DNA of 64,000 bases from Gemmatimonas aurantiaca T-27 (GTDB lineage: Bacteria > Gemmatimonadota > Gemmatimonadetes > Gemmatimonadales > Gemmatimonadaceae). The notes under the pieces are model-generated. The model was given only the letters and a program-made list of their open reading frames with translations. It searched no databases and was not told the origin of the DNA. Made by a program: the position numbers and the translations under genes. The DNA lies in assembly GCF_000010305.1 (NCBI RefSeq), contig NC_012489.1, positions 1,612,001 to 1,676,000 on the forward strand. Direction: 5' to 3'. Below, piece after piece: positions 25,785 to 35,172 of this stretch. How positions within the stretch are numbered: position 1 is the first letter of the stretch; the number at the start of each line of letters is the position of its first letter.

Positions 25785-27311
25785 TCAGCTCTGCGAAGCG
25801 CCGCGCTGCTGCGCCCGCTCGGTCGCCCGCTGATACACGCTGGCATACCGTTCCGCGGCCCGCTCCCAGCCAAAGTCTCGCTTCATGGCCGCACGCATGC
25901 GGGCCGCCCAGGCCGCCGGATCCGAGAAACGGGCCAGGGCGCGTGAGATGCCCTGATCGAAGCTCGTTGGCGTGAATTCGTCGAACAAAAAGCCCGTCAC
26001 ATCGTCTTCGATGGTATCGGCGATGCCACCGACACGACGACCCACCGGCAGTGCCCCATAGCGCTGTGCACGCAACTGCGTGAGACCGCAGGGTTCGTAC
26101 TGTGACGGCATCAGGAAGATGTCGACGCCAGCCATGAGACGATGCTCCATGCGGTCGGTGAAATCGAGCTGCACACCGACATGACGCGGGCGCGCCTGCG
26201 CGAGCGCCAGCAACGCCTGTTCGAATCGCGATTCACCAGCACCCAGGAAAACGAACTGCGCATCGAGTGTCCACACACGATGCGAGTTGAGCAGCAGATC
26301 GAGCCCCTTTTGCGCGACCAATCTTCCCGTGAATCCGAAGAGCGGCATCTTGCGACGCTGAGGCAAGCCAAACGAACGCTGCAACGCCGCCTTGCAGCGA
26401 GCCTTGTTGGCCGGATCGTCGATGGTGAATCGCGCCGTGATCTGATCGTCCTGCGACGGATCCCAGACCGACTGATCGATGCCGTTGGTAATGCCGGTGA
26501 AACGGGTACCGAGCCACTGAAACACTTCGTGCAACCCAAAACCGCCGCCGGCGGTGCGCAGCTCCTGCGCATGGGTCGGGCTGACCGTGACCACCATATC
26601 GGCGAATGTCAGTCCGCCCTTGAGCAGGTTCACACGACCGTACCACTCGAGATGCCGGAAATCGTACACTTCCGGCGGAATGCCACATTCGCTGAGCACC
26701 GACGACGGAAAGTGCCCCTGATACCCGGCGTTGTGCACCGACAACACCGTTGGCGTGGTGGCATACCGTTCGCGCAATTGCTCGTAGCTGCGCATGTACA
26801 TCAGTGCGAGCGACGTGTGCCAGTCGTGAGCGTGCACGAGCACGGGGCCTGCAATCAGGCGCGGGATCGCATCGAGCACGGCGCGCGAAAACAGCGCGAA
26901 TCGCCGTGCATTGTCGGTGTAGTCACGCCCGCCCTCGCCATACAACCCGCCGCGTGCGAACGCACTCGGGATATCGACGAACACGACCTTCGGTCCCTTC
27001 GGCGGATGGACCTCGCGGAAAAAACGCACTTCTTCGCTACGAAATCCGAGATCGACCACGATGGGCCGGCCGAGTGGTGCGAGATCGGGCGCATGATCCC
27101 GCACCGTGCGATACAGCGGGACAAACACCACCACATCCGCCCCACCACGCACCTGAAAATTGGCCAGTCCCATCACCGCCTCGGCCAATCCGCCGGTGCG
27201 AGCATACGGACTGTACTCGGCCGTCAGATGCACGATGGTGCGCGCCGTGCGGTCGTCGGAGGATCCCGGTGCGGATGATGACAGACTGAGTGCCGGCGTC
27301 GGCTTGCTCAT
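25785..27311 (-). CDS. glgA: Glycogen synthase (GT5)
   Basis: A 508-residue glycosyltransferase family 5 enzyme that extends alpha-1,4-glucan from ADP-glucose. Visible parts are the GT5 N-terminal Rossmann domain with VHAHDWHTSLALMY and SVHNAGYQGHFP, the central FTGITNGIDQSVWDP, and the C-terminal nucleotide-binding domain with FLMPSQYEPCGLTQLRA. The usual KTGGLAD motif reads RTGGLAE here (Arg38, Glu44), so the ADP-glucose lysine is replaced by arginine. About 25 extra residues, mostly Ser, Pro and Ala, precede the fold. It lies between the phosphorylase and the GH57 gene on the minus strand, in a compact operon. No glgC or glgB is present in the window. Confidence 0.9.
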   Translation of the reverse strand: MSKPTPALSLSSSAPGSSDDRTARTIVHLTAEYSPYARTGGLAEAVMGLANFQVRGGADVVVFVPLYRTVRDHAPDLAPLGRPIVVDLGFRSEEVRFFREVHPPKGPKVVFVDIPSAFARGGLYGEGGRDYTDNARRFALFSRAVLDAIPRLIAGPVLVHAHDWHTSLALMYMRSYEQLRERYATTPTVLSVHNAGYQGHFPSSVLSECGIPPEVYDFRHLEWYGRVNLLKGGLTFADMVVTVSPTHAQELRTAGGGFGLHEVFQWLGTRFTGITNGIDQSVWDPSQDDQITARFTIDDPANKARCKAALQRSFGLPQRRKMPLFGFTGRLVAQKGLDLLLNSHRVWTLDAQFVFLGAGESRFEQALLALAQARPRHVGVQLDFTDRMEHRLMAGVDIFLMPSQYEPCGLTQLRAQRYGALPVGRRVGGIADTIEDDVTGFLFDEFTPTSFDQGISRALARFSDPAAWAARMRAAMKRDFGWERAAERYASVYQRATERAQQRGASQS

Positions 27312-27344
27312 CGATACGTGATGGAAGTCAGAGAGGACACGACC

Positions 27345-29567
27345 TCACGCCGTTGGCGGATCGTCAGGAAGTGCATCGCCGAGAATGGAGGGCGCGTAGT
27401 AGCCGCGGGCGTACTGCTCCACCATGCGGCGTGCCGTGAACTGCTGGCCGGCCACCCGCACCGCGTGCTTCATCATGAGCAGCCAACGGCGCGGCAGCTC
27501 GCTCTTGTCGCGGTCGTAATAGCGTGGTACGACTTCCTGTTCGAGCAGTTCGTACAAGCGGCGTGCCGTGCTGGAGCCTTCATCGCTGTCCACTTCGGGT
27601 TCGATGGACCAACCGTTGTTGCCTTCGTAGCCTTCTTCCCACCAGCCATCGATGGTGGAGAGTTGGGGCACGCCGTTGAGTGCGGCCTTCATACCGCTGG
27701 TGCCCGACGCTTCGAGTGGCACACGGGGCAGGTTGAGCCACAGATCCACGCCCTGCACCAGCAGGTGAGCGAGGTGCATGCCGTAGTCTTCGATGAACGC
27801 CACGCGTCCTTCGAAACGTGGATCACGCGTGAACTGATAGACGTTCTGCAGTACCTGCTTGCCCGGATTGTCGGCCGGATGTGCCTTGCCGGCGAAGACG
27901 ATCTGCACGGGGCGCGACGAATTGGTCACGAGTGCGCGCAAACGCTCCACGTCACGGAAGATCAGATCGGCCCGCTTGTATGTGGCAAAACGGCGCGCAA
28001 AACCGATGGTGAGCACATGCGGATCGAGCAGCGTGCCGGCACCGACGAGCTGGGTCGCTTCGAGACCACCCTGCGCGAACGCGCGGCGGGCCTCTTCACG
28101 CACCCGGCGCATGAGGGTGTGCTTGAGACGCTGGTGGGTGAACCAGAGCTTCTCGTCGTCGAGCGTGAGAATCTGCTCCCACAATGCCGGGTCGTTGCTG
28201 TGTCCCCACGCCGTTCCGAGGTGCTCGTCGAGCAGCTTCATGATCGGGTTGGCCATCCAGGTGGCCAGATGCACGCCATTGGTGACATGTCCGATCGGCA
28301 CCTGCTCGGCATCACGACCGTTCCACATCGAGCGGCTCATCTCCCGCGTGACGATACCATGGCGACGGGACACGGCATTCACCCGCCGCGAGAGGCGCAT
28401 GGATGCCGATGTCATGTGGTACACACCCGAACCCGACTCGGGGTGATAGCCGATGCGGGCGAAATCTTCCTGCGCGATCCCCATGTCGGACCAGGTGGCC
28501 TCGCCTTCGGCACAGCGCAACACGTCGTTGGTGGCGAAGTGATCGTGGCCGGCCGGCACGGGGGTGTGCGTGGTGAACACACTGGCGTTGCGCACGCGCT
28601 TGACGGCATCGGCATAGGGCACGCCTTCCGCACACAGCTCGCGGACGCGCTCCACCATCATGAACGCCGCGTGGCCTTCGTTGGCGTGCCAGGCCGCCGG
28701 CGCGATGCCGAGCGCACGGAGCGCGCGCACGCCGCCCACCCCGAGCAGCCATTCCTGGCGGAGGCGCATGGCCGGACCACCCGAATACAGCTTCGAGAGC
28801 AGGGGCCGATCGTCCGGATGGTTCTCCTCGAGGTCGGAATCGAGCAGGTACACCGGCACACGACCGACCTGCATCTTCCACACGCGAATGTGAATGTCGC
28901 GGCCGAAGGTATTCACCGTGACGAGATGACGAGCCCCATCGCGTCCCGGGAGCGGCGCCAGGGGCACCGAGCGGAAATCGATGCGGGCGTCGGAGTCTTC
29001 CTGCCAGCCGTCTACCCGAATGTGCTGGTCGAAGTAGCCATTGCGGTACAGGATGCCCACCGCCACCAGCGGCACACCGAGATCGGAGGCCGTCTTGAGG
29101 TGGTCCCCGGCGAGCACGCCGAGTCCGCCCGAGTAGATCGGCACGGAGTTGTGAATGCCGAATTCGGCGCAGAAGTACGCCACCGGGCGTCCACGGAGCT
29201 CCGGGAAGGTGCGGGCATACCAGGTATGTTCGTCCGACCGTTCGGCGGCCAGCCACTGCATGGCGCGATCGTACCGGGCGCAGAACTGCGCGTCTTCGGC
29301 CAGTTCAGCCAATCGTTCGGCCGAGACGAGTTGCAGCAGGCGCAGCGGATTGTGACGCAACTGTTGCCACAGGGTGTCGTCGATCTCCTTGAAGAGCATC
29401 CGCGCATCGCGGTTCCAGCTCCACGCGAGGTTGTGCGCGAGCTGGGCAAGCCCCGTGAGGCGTGGCGGCAGCGTGGGGCGGACGGGGGACAGCGGATTCA
29501 GGGAGCCTTCAACGGACACGGTCATCTCGACGGAACGGGTGGTCAGCGGCCAGGTAGGGACTGTCAT
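27345..29567 (-). CDS. glgP: Alpha-glucan phosphorylase (glycogen phosphorylase-type, DUF3417)
   Basis: The enzyme releases glucose-1-phosphate from alpha-1,4-glucans using pyridoxal phosphate. The N-terminal DUF3417 region (TLPPRLTGLAQLAHNLAWSW) and VAYFCAEFGIHNSVPIYSGG place it in the alpha-glucan phosphorylase subfamily. The PLP lysine lies in EASGTSGMKAALNG, and the histidine-containing VTNGVHLATWM is present. I set the start at ATG 29567 (740 residues); ATG 29525 is 14 codons further in, and the open frame to 29696 adds residues that do not look conserved. It diverges from thrA with 208 bases between the two starts. It is the first gene of the operon with glgA and the GH57 gene, which together can build and degrade storage glucan. 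Confidence 0.9.
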   Translation of the reverse strand: MTVPTWPLTTRSVEMTVSVEGSLNPLSPVRPTLPPRLTGLAQLAHNLAWSWNRDARMLFKEIDDTLWQQLRHNPLRLLQLVSAERLAELAEDAQFCARYDRAMQWLAAERSDEHTWYARTFPELRGRPVAYFCAEFGIHNSVPIYSGGLGVLAGDHLKTASDLGVPLVAVGILYRNGYFDQHIRVDGWQEDSDARIDFRSVPLAPLPGRDGARHLVTVNTFGRDIHIRVWKMQVGRVPVYLLDSDLEENHPDDRPLLSKLYSGGPAMRLRQEWLLGVGGVRALRALGIAPAAWHANEGHAAFMMVERVRELCAEGVPYADAVKRVRNASVFTTHTPVPAGHDHFATNDVLRCAEGEATWSDMGIAQEDFARIGYHPESGSGVYHMTSASMRLSRRVNAVSRRHGIVTREMSRSMWNGRDAEQVPIGHVTNGVHLATWMANPIMKLLDEHLGTAWGHSNDPALWEQILTLDDEKLWFTHQRLKHTLMRRVREEARRAFAQGGLEATQLVGAGTLLDPHVLTIGFARRFATYKRADLIFRDVERLRALVTNSSRPVQIVFAGKAHPADNPGKQVLQNVYQFTRDPRFEGRVAFIEDYGMHLAHLLVQGVDLWLNLPRVPLEASGTSGMKAALNGVPQLSTIDGWWEEGYEGNNGWSIEPEVDSDEGSSTARRLYELLEQEVVPRYYDRDKSELPRRWLLMMKHAVRVAGQQFTARRMVEQYARGYYAPSILGDALPDDPPTA

Positions 29568-29775
29568 CGACGCCCCGTCCCACCGCACGCGTGCTGCGGC
29601 AGGTGGCCGCCGAAAGGTATGCAGCGGGCCGAGGGTGTGGACAGGTGAAGCGGCCCGGACTAGTCTCGGAATGGTATGGAGTGTGCCTTTTGGCACCCCC
29701 TTTCCCGGACGAGTGTCCTGCGGCCTGCGTCATGCGGCCGACAGCCCCCGCCGGCGACCCGTTTTCCAACTCATC

Positions 29776-32328
29776 ATGCCTGCGCGTTCATCCACGCGGT
29801 CAGCCGGTCGTTCGTCGACCGGTCGATCGACCGCTGTCGAGGTCTTCAAGTTCGGCGGTGCCTCGCTCGCCGATGCGGCGGCCGTCCGTCATGCCATTGA
29901 CCTGATTCTCGCGCCGCGTCCGACGCGGGTCGTGAATGTGGTGTCGGCCCTGGCCGGGGTGACCGACGCCTTGCTGGCGATCGCGACCGCAGCGCGGGAA
30001 GGCGATGTGAAGGCGGTGGATGTGGCCGTGGATCGGTTGCATGCGCGCCATGTCGCAGTGGGCAACGAGGTGCTGCCCAATATCCGCGCCCGCACGGCCT
30101 TGCAGCGGGAGCTGGACGAAGCCTTTGATGAGCTGCGGATGCTCGCGCACGGGGTGGCCAGCCTCAGGGAATTGACGCCCCGTACCCGTGATTTCCTGGT
30201 GGCCCGCGGTGAACAGCTATCGGCACGTATCGTCGTGGCTGGTCTCGTGTCGCGGAAAGCCAAAGCGCAGTACGTGGAGGCGGCCGAGATCATCCAGACC
30301 GATGGTGTGTTCGGCAACGCATTCCCCGACCTGGCGGCCACCGATCGTCTGGTGCGGGCGCGTTTGCGTCCGTTGGTACGACGCAAGGTCATTCCGGTTA
30401 TTCCGGGCTTTGTGGGCGGTGGCGAAGGGGGGGCGCTGGTCACGCTGGGCCGCGGTGGCAGTGACCTTACGGCCACCGTGTTGGGTCGCTCGCTCAAGGC
30501 CGAGCGCATCACGCTCTGGAAAGACGTGCCCGGGCTGATGACCACCGATCCCCGTCTGGTGCCCACGGCGCGCATCGTGCCGCAGCTCAATGTGCGCGAA
30601 GCGGCCGAGTTGGCGTACTACGGGGCTAAGGTCCTACACCCGCGCGCACTGATTCCGCTCACGCGCGTGCGCGTGCCGGTGTTCGTGCGTCCCTTCGCGG
30701 ACCCCGAGGCACCGGGCACCGAGATTTCGGTGCGTCACACACTGCAGCGTTATCCCGTGAAGGCGCTGAGCATCGTGCGCAGCCAGGCGCTGATCACCGT
30801 CACGGGCAACGGCATGCTGGGCGTGCCCGGCATCGCGGCACGAACGTTTGCGGCGCTGCAGCAGGCGGGGATTTCCGTCACGCTCATTTCGCAGGCGTCG
30901 TCCGAGCACTCCATCTGTCTGTGCGTGCCGTCGGAGCGCGGGCGTGATGCGAAGATCGCACTCGAGCGGGCCTTTGCGCTGGAGTTGTCGCGTCGTGAAC
31001 TGGAAGGCATGGACGCGCAGACCGGCATGGCCACGCTCGCCGTTGTGGGTCTTGGCATGGCCGGGTCGCCCGGTATTGCATCGCGCATGTTCACATCGCT
31101 CTCACGTGCGGGTGTGAACATCGTGGCCATCGCCCAGGGCTCGTCGGAGCTCAATATCTCGGTGGTGATTGCCGAGCGTGACGCGGAAGCCGCAGCGCGG
31201 GCCGTGCACGACGAGTTCCAACTCGACAAGATCGGCGGTGGCGGCGTGCGGCGCGACGACCGTCTCGATGTGGTGCTGCTGGGCGTGGGACAGATCGGTC
31301 GGGAGTTGCTGCGCATGCTGCCACGCAGCCGCCGTCGGGTGCGTCCCACCGTGGTGGGGTTGATCGATCGCAGCGGATTTGTGTTCGAGCCCGATGGGCT
31401 GTCGCCGCGTCAGTTGGCCAGTGCGGTGGCGCTCAAGTCCGCGGGCAAGCCACTCGCCTCATTGGCGCATGCGCGCAAGGCGTCGGCGTCGGAAGCGGTG
31501 CAGTGGATTGCCACGCATGCGCTGGCTCGTCCGGTGCTGGTGGATGTGACGGCCGACGACACGCTGCCCGCCATCCGCAAGGCACTGGCCGCCGACATGG
31601 ACATCGTGTTGGCCAACAAGAAGCCGTTGTCTGCGCCGCGTGCCGAGGTGGCCGCGTTGCGTGCGTTGGCCAAACAACACGGCGCACGCATTCTGCACGA
31701 AACCACCGTGGGTGCTGGTCTGCCGGTGATGGACAGCTACGCCAAGCTCGTGGAGACCGGCGACAAGGTGTTGCGTGTGGAAGGGTGCACGTCGGGCACC
31801 CTGGGCTTTCTGCTCACCGAGATCGGCAAGGGACGTCCCTTCAGCGACGCCCTGCGTGATGCGATGGCGCGTGGCTACACCGAACCCGATCCGCGCGACG
31901 ACCTGTCGGGCATGGATGTGGCGCGCAAGGCGCTGATTCTCGCACGCCTGATCGGCTTCGACGGCGACCTGACCGACGTGACGGTGGAGTCACTCGTGCC
32001 GGAGGCGTATCGCCACATGCCAGTGGCGAAGTTCAAGGCCACACTCGCTGATCAGGACAAGCTGTGGGCCAGCCGACAGGCGGCTGCCGTGAAGCAGGGC
32101 CGGGCACTGCGCTATGTGTTGCGTGCCACACCGCGCAAAGTGGTGGTGGGTCTGCAGGCTGTTCCGCTCTCACATCCGTTGGCGGGATTGCGTGGCACGG
32201 ACAACCAGATTGTGTTCACCACGAAGCGTTACAAGGAACACCCGCTGGTGATCACGGGTCCCGGAGCTGGTCCGGCCGTCACCGCCGCCGGTGTGCTCAA
32301 CGACATTCTTCAGCTGACGCCCGCATGA
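29776..32328 (+). CDS. thrA: Bifunctional aspartokinase / homoserine dehydrogenase
   Basis: The 850-residue fusion catalyses the first and third steps of the aspartate pathway toward threonine. Order: aspartokinase domain (residues about 20-310, VFKFGGASLADAAAVRHAID through the ALITVTGNG region), a pair of ACT domains for allosteric control (about 330-480, with GISVTLISQASSEHSICLCV and GVNIVAIAQGSSELNISVVI), then homoserine dehydrogenase (about 490-850, VVLLGVGQIGRELLRMLPRS, ETTVGAGLPVMDSYAKLVET, VEGCTSGTLGFLLTEIGKGR). The ATG at 29776 gives the standard kinase N-terminus after a Ser/Arg-rich lead. The stop overlaps the thrC start as ATGA. A small GTGCC-TTTT-GGCAC hairpin lies 75 bases upstream, but I see no leader peptide for attenuation. 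Confidence 0.95.
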   Translation: MPARSSTRSAGRSSTGRSTAVEVFKFGGASLADAAAVRHAIDLILAPRPTRVVNVVSALAGVTDALLAIATAAREGDVKAVDVAVDRLHARHVAVGNEVLPNIRARTALQRELDEAFDELRMLAHGVASLRELTPRTRDFLVARGEQLSARIVVAGLVSRKAKAQYVEAAEIIQTDGVFGNAFPDLAATDRLVRARLRPLVRRKVIPVIPGFVGGGEGGALVTLGRGGSDLTATVLGRSLKAERITLWKDVPGLMTTDPRLVPTARIVPQLNVREAAELAYYGAKVLHPRALIPLTRVRVPVFVRPFADPEAPGTEISVRHTLQRYPVKALSIVRSQALITVTGNGMLGVPGIAARTFAALQQAGISVTLISQASSEHSICLCVPSERGRDAKIALERAFALELSRRELEGMDAQTGMATLAVVGLGMAGSPGIASRMFTSLSRAGVNIVAIAQGSSELNISVVIAERDAEAAARAVHDEFQLDKIGGGGVRRDDRLDVVLLGVGQIGRELLRMLPRSRRRVRPTVVGLIDRSGFVFEPDGLSPRQLASAVALKSAGKPLASLAHARKASASEAVQWIATHALARPVLVDVTADDTLPAIRKALAADMDIVLANKKPLSAPRAEVAALRALAKQHGARILHETTVGAGLPVMDSYAKLVETGDKVLRVEGCTSGTLGFLLTEIGKGRPFSDALRDAMARGYTEPDPRDDLSGMDVARKALILARLIGFDGDLTDVTVESLVPEAYRHMPVAKFKATLADQDKLWASRQAAAVKQGRALRYVLRATPRKVVVGLQAVPLSHPLAGLRGTDNQIVFTTKRYKEHPLVITGPGAGPAVTAAGVLNDILQLTPA

Positions 32329-33662
32329 GTGCCAACGACGCGATCTTTCTTTCGGCGCACGAGGCGCCCGGCGCACAGAGCATTCAGCGATGTGATGCCT
32401 GTGCCCACGAGCTGACCGCACTGGACGCGGCACCGGAGTGCCCGAAGTGTGGGGGACTGTTGGCCATCATCCATCGCGCGCCGGTCGATGTCATGGGTGC
32501 GCCGCTGGTGGGATCGGCGTTGGCACAGTGCCTGAGCCCCGCCACACCCGGCGTGCATGTTTCGGGCGTGTGGCGTTTTGAATCGCTCATCATGCCCGGC
32601 GCTGGTGAGGCCATCACGAGTCATCCGGAAGGCAACACCCCATTGATGGCGCGCACGCGGGTGAATGCGTTTGCCGGTTGTGATGGGCTGTTGCTCAAGC
32701 ACGAAGGCTACAATCCCACGGGTTCGTTCAAGGACCGCGGCATGACGGTGGGCACCACCCAGGCGGTGCGCACGGGTGCCACAGCGGTGGCCTGTGCATC
32801 CACTGGCAACACGTCGGCGGCATTGGCGTCGTATGCGGCGCAGGCCGGTATTCCGGGGCTGGTGTTTGTGCCGGCCGGCAAGGTGGCCCTGGGCAAGATG
32901 GCGCAGACGCTGGCCTACGGCGCCACCACGCTGCTGGTGCGCGGGGATTTCGACGCTTGCCTCAAGCTGGTGCAGGAAGCGTCACGTGAGTTGGGCATCT
33001 ATCTGCTCAACTCCATCAATCCGTGGCGCGTGGAAGGCCAGAAGACGATCGTCTTCGAAATGCTGCAGCAGCTCGAATGGAACGCGCCCGATTTCATCGT
33101 GTTGCCGGCCGGCAATCTTGGCAACACGGCCGCCTTCGGCAAAGCACTGCGTGAAGCGCAGGCGTTGGGGCTCATCACGCGCGTGCCACGCATCGTGTCG
33201 GTGCAGGCGGCGGGCGCGGCTCCATTTGCCCACGGCTTCCGCAACGGGTTCGCCACGCGTCAGGCGGTGCAGGCCGAAACGATTGCCACGGCCATTCGCA
33301 TCGGCGATCCGGCCAGTTGGGATCGTGCGGTACGTGCCATTCGTGAGACCGATGGCCTGGTCATCACCGTGACGGACGATGAGATCATCGACGCCAAGGT
33401 GGTCATCGATGCCTCGGGCGTGGGCTGTGAGCCGGCCAGCGCGGCGAGCGTGGCCGGTGTGCGGCAGCTCGTGCAGTCTGGCGTGATCAAGGCGAGTGAT
33501 CGCGTGGTCGCCGTGCTCACCGGTCACGTGCTCAAGGACCCGGGCATTCTTGTGGAACTGCACCAGGAGCGCGCAGACTTTGCGGCAGCCAATCGTCCGG
33601 TGGAGATCGAACCGACGGTGCAGGCCGTGGCTGATATCCTGCGTCGTTCCCGCGCGAACTGA
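32325..33662 (+). CDS. thrC: Threonine synthase
   Basis: A 445-residue PLP-dependent enzyme that converts O-phosphohomoserine to threonine. The PLP lysine is Lys136 in NPTGSFKDRGM; PLP phosphate is bound by the later GNLGNTAA loop, and STGNTSAALASYAAQAG is the second binding loop. An N-terminal zinc ribbon is visible (Cys23, Cys26, Cys39, Cys42), as in the long-form ThrC. The ATG at 32325 overlaps the thrA stop by four bases, so the two are translationally coupled. No thrB is adjacent; it must lie elsewhere. The pair ends before a short gap and the SDR gene, which may continue the transcript. Confidence 0.95.
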   Translation: MSANDAIFLSAHEAPGAQSIQRCDACAHELTALDAAPECPKCGGLLAIIHRAPVDVMGAPLVGSALAQCLSPATPGVHVSGVWRFESLIMPGAGEAITSHPEGNTPLMARTRVNAFAGCDGLLLKHEGYNPTGSFKDRGMTVGTTQAVRTGATAVACASTGNTSAALASYAAQAGIPGLVFVPAGKVALGKMAQTLAYGATTLLVRGDFDACLKLVQEASRELGIYLLNSINPWRVEGQKTIVFEMLQQLEWNAPDFIVLPAGNLGNTAAFGKALREAQALGLITRVPRIVSVQAAGAAPFAHGFRNGFATRQAVQAETIATAIRIGDPASWDRAVRAIRETDGLVITVTDDEIIDAKVVIDASGVGCEPASAASVAGVRQLVQSGVIKASDRVVAVLTGHVLKDPGILVELHQERADFAAANRPVEIEPTVQAVADILRRSRAN

Positions 33663-33719
33663 ACGGGCACACCGCTCCGCTTTGCATTCGCACCGGCATT
33701 CGCTTTCACGTCCCGATTC

Positions 33720-34457
33720 ATGTCTGCTGCATCGCCGCGCCGCACGCTGATCACGGGAGCTTCGCGCCCGTTGGGTATCGAGCTGGTACGCCAGAGTCTC
33801 ATTCGAGGCGACACGGTGTATGCGGCCTGCCGCAATCCGGCGCGCGTGCCGGTGTTGGCCGATCTGCGGGCGCAGTACGGCGGGCTCGAATTCCTGGCGC
33901 TCGATCCGGCAGATCCCTCGATGGTGGCCGATGCGGTGCCGGTGCTCGAAAGCCTCACCGAGACGCTGGACCTGCTGGTGATCGCGCCGGCCGAGGCGGG
34001 CCCGCATGATCGCGCGGCGCAGGTGGCGCGTGATGAAGAGCTGTCCACGCTCTCAGGGACTGGGCTCACCGAGCACTATCGACGGCACGCAGTGGCGCCC
34101 TTGCTGCTGGTGCGCACGCTGCTGCCGTGGCTCGCCCATGGTGATGGCGCGCGTGTGTTGCTGGTCAGCACGGCGCGTGGATCGCTGTCGGCCAAACGTG
34201 ATGGCGGGGGCTACGCGACGGCGGCCAGCGCCGTAGGACTCCACATGCTCACCCGAGCCCTCGCCCACGACCTGCGCGACGAAGGCATCGTGCTCTGCCT
34301 CGGCAATCCGGGCCGGTACGCCGAGTCGCCCGACGATCATGACGCGCCGGTGCTCATGGAGGATGCCGCGCTCGGTCTGCTGGTTCAGGCCGAGCGATTG
34401 CCGCGTGATCGCAGTGGAGCCTTCATCGACTGGACGGGTGCCGAACGGGCGTGGTGA
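33720..34457 (+). CDS. SDR-fold protein lacking catalytic lysine and NNAG asparagines
   Basis: The 245 residues form a short-chain dehydrogenase/reductase Rossmann fold (LITGASRPLGIELV). Two canonical elements are altered. The glycine motif TGASRGIG has become TGASRPLG, and the active-site YxxxK is YATAA, so Tyr165 remains while the lysine at position 169 is alanine. The NNAG strand motif also reads IAPA. Ser150 (LVSTARG) persists. A catalytically dead or substrate-binding SDR, or one with an unusual mechanism, is likely. It lies 57 bases after thrC on the same strand, but no functional link is evident. Confidence 0.8.
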   Translation: MSAASPRRTLITGASRPLGIELVRQSLIRGDTVYAACRNPARVPVLADLRAQYGGLEFLALDPADPSMVADAVPVLESLTETLDLLVIAPAEAGPHDRAAQVARDEELSTLSGTGLTEHYRRHAVAPLLLVRTLLPWLAHGDGARVLLVSTARGSLSAKRDGGGYATAASAVGLHMLTRALAHDLRDEGIVLCLGNPGRYAESPDDHDAPVLMEDAALGLLVQAERLPRDRSGAFIDWTGAERAW

Positions 34458-34485
34458 GAAGACCGCGTCCGGGCTCCCGTGAGCC

Positions 34486-35145
34486 TCAACCGCGGTTCTG
34501 CATCTTCTCGCGCTGCTTTTCCAACGCCGCGTTCTGGATAGAGTCGGCCCGGACCCGCTGCGTCTCATCGAGCTTGGTGCGCGCGCGGTCGCGATAGGCA
34601 TCCTGGATATCTGCCAGACGTGAGAAGAGCGCACGCACGGCATCGGAGGCGAAGGGACCGGCGGCATCACGACCCGCGCTGTCCGAGGGCGGACGCCGAC
34701 CGTCGCGTCCACCCATGCCACCGCCCATGCCGCCACGACCGCCGCCATTGGCTGCACCACCATTGGCCGGTTCTTCCGTGGACACCTTCTGCAGATCCTT
34801 GAACACCGGCGACTGCTTCTCCTCGAGCTCCTTGCGATAGACCTTGAACGTGTCTTGCTGGGCCTTGGTCAGCGCGAGTTCTTTCTTGTGATCGAGGAGG
34901 AACGCGAGCGGGTCCGTCTGCTTCATGCGATCCCTGGCCACATCGACCGGTGTGCGACTGCCGGGCCCACCAGGACGTCCACCGGGGCCGCCGCCCATTC
35001 CACCTCGGCCTCCCATGCCGCCGCCCATCCCGCCACCGCCCATACCACCCATCTGCGCGTGCAATACGGTGGGAGCGGACAGGACCATGAGCGCGGTCGT
35101 GGGTACCAGCAGGAGGGCGCGGATGCGCGAAACGAGGACAGACAT
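34486..35145 (-). CDS. Secreted Gly/Met-rich protein with LTxxQ-like repeat region
   Basis: The 219-residue product has a signal peptide (MSVLVSRIRALLLVPTTALM to VLHAQ), then two Gly-rich tracts of MGG, GMGG and RGG units. Between them are charged helical segments, including a recognisable LTKAQQDTF (LTxxQ), the mark of Spy/CpxP-type periplasmic chaperones. The domain is interrupted by low-complexity tracts, which is unusual. It may be a periplasmic chaperone or metal-responsive protein, but this is an inference from one short motif. The gap to the divergent DUF4403 gene is only 27 bases, too small for two conventional promoters, so one or both starts may be misplaced or messages leaderless. 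Confidence 0.75.
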   Translation of the reverse strand: MSVLVSRIRALLLVPTTALMVLSAPTVLHAQMGGMGGGGMGGGMGGRGGMGGGPGGRPGGPGSRTPVDVARDRMKQTDPLAFLLDHKKELALTKAQQDTFKVYRKELEEKQSPVFKDLQKVSTEEPANGGAANGGGRGGMGGGMGGRDGRRPPSDSAGRDAAGPFASDAVRALFSRLADIQDAYRDRARTKLDETQRVRADSIQNAALEKQREKMQNRG

Positions 35146-35172
35146 GGGGGAACCGGTGAATCGAGGGGAATC

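Noticed and set aside
27318-29648. 776-codon plus-strand open frame opposite glgP
   Set aside because: Antisense shadow of the phosphorylase, with no recognisable motif or ribosome site.
29680-29700. GTGCC-TTTT-GGCAC hairpin upstream of thrA as a threonine attenuator
   Set aside because: There is no leader peptide with threonine or isoleucine codons and no T-run after the stem.
34980-35060. Gly/Met codon repeats as a possible CRISPR or tandem DNA repeat
   Set aside because: The units are short and irregular, and they are explained by the GGM-type amino acid repeats of the coding sequence.
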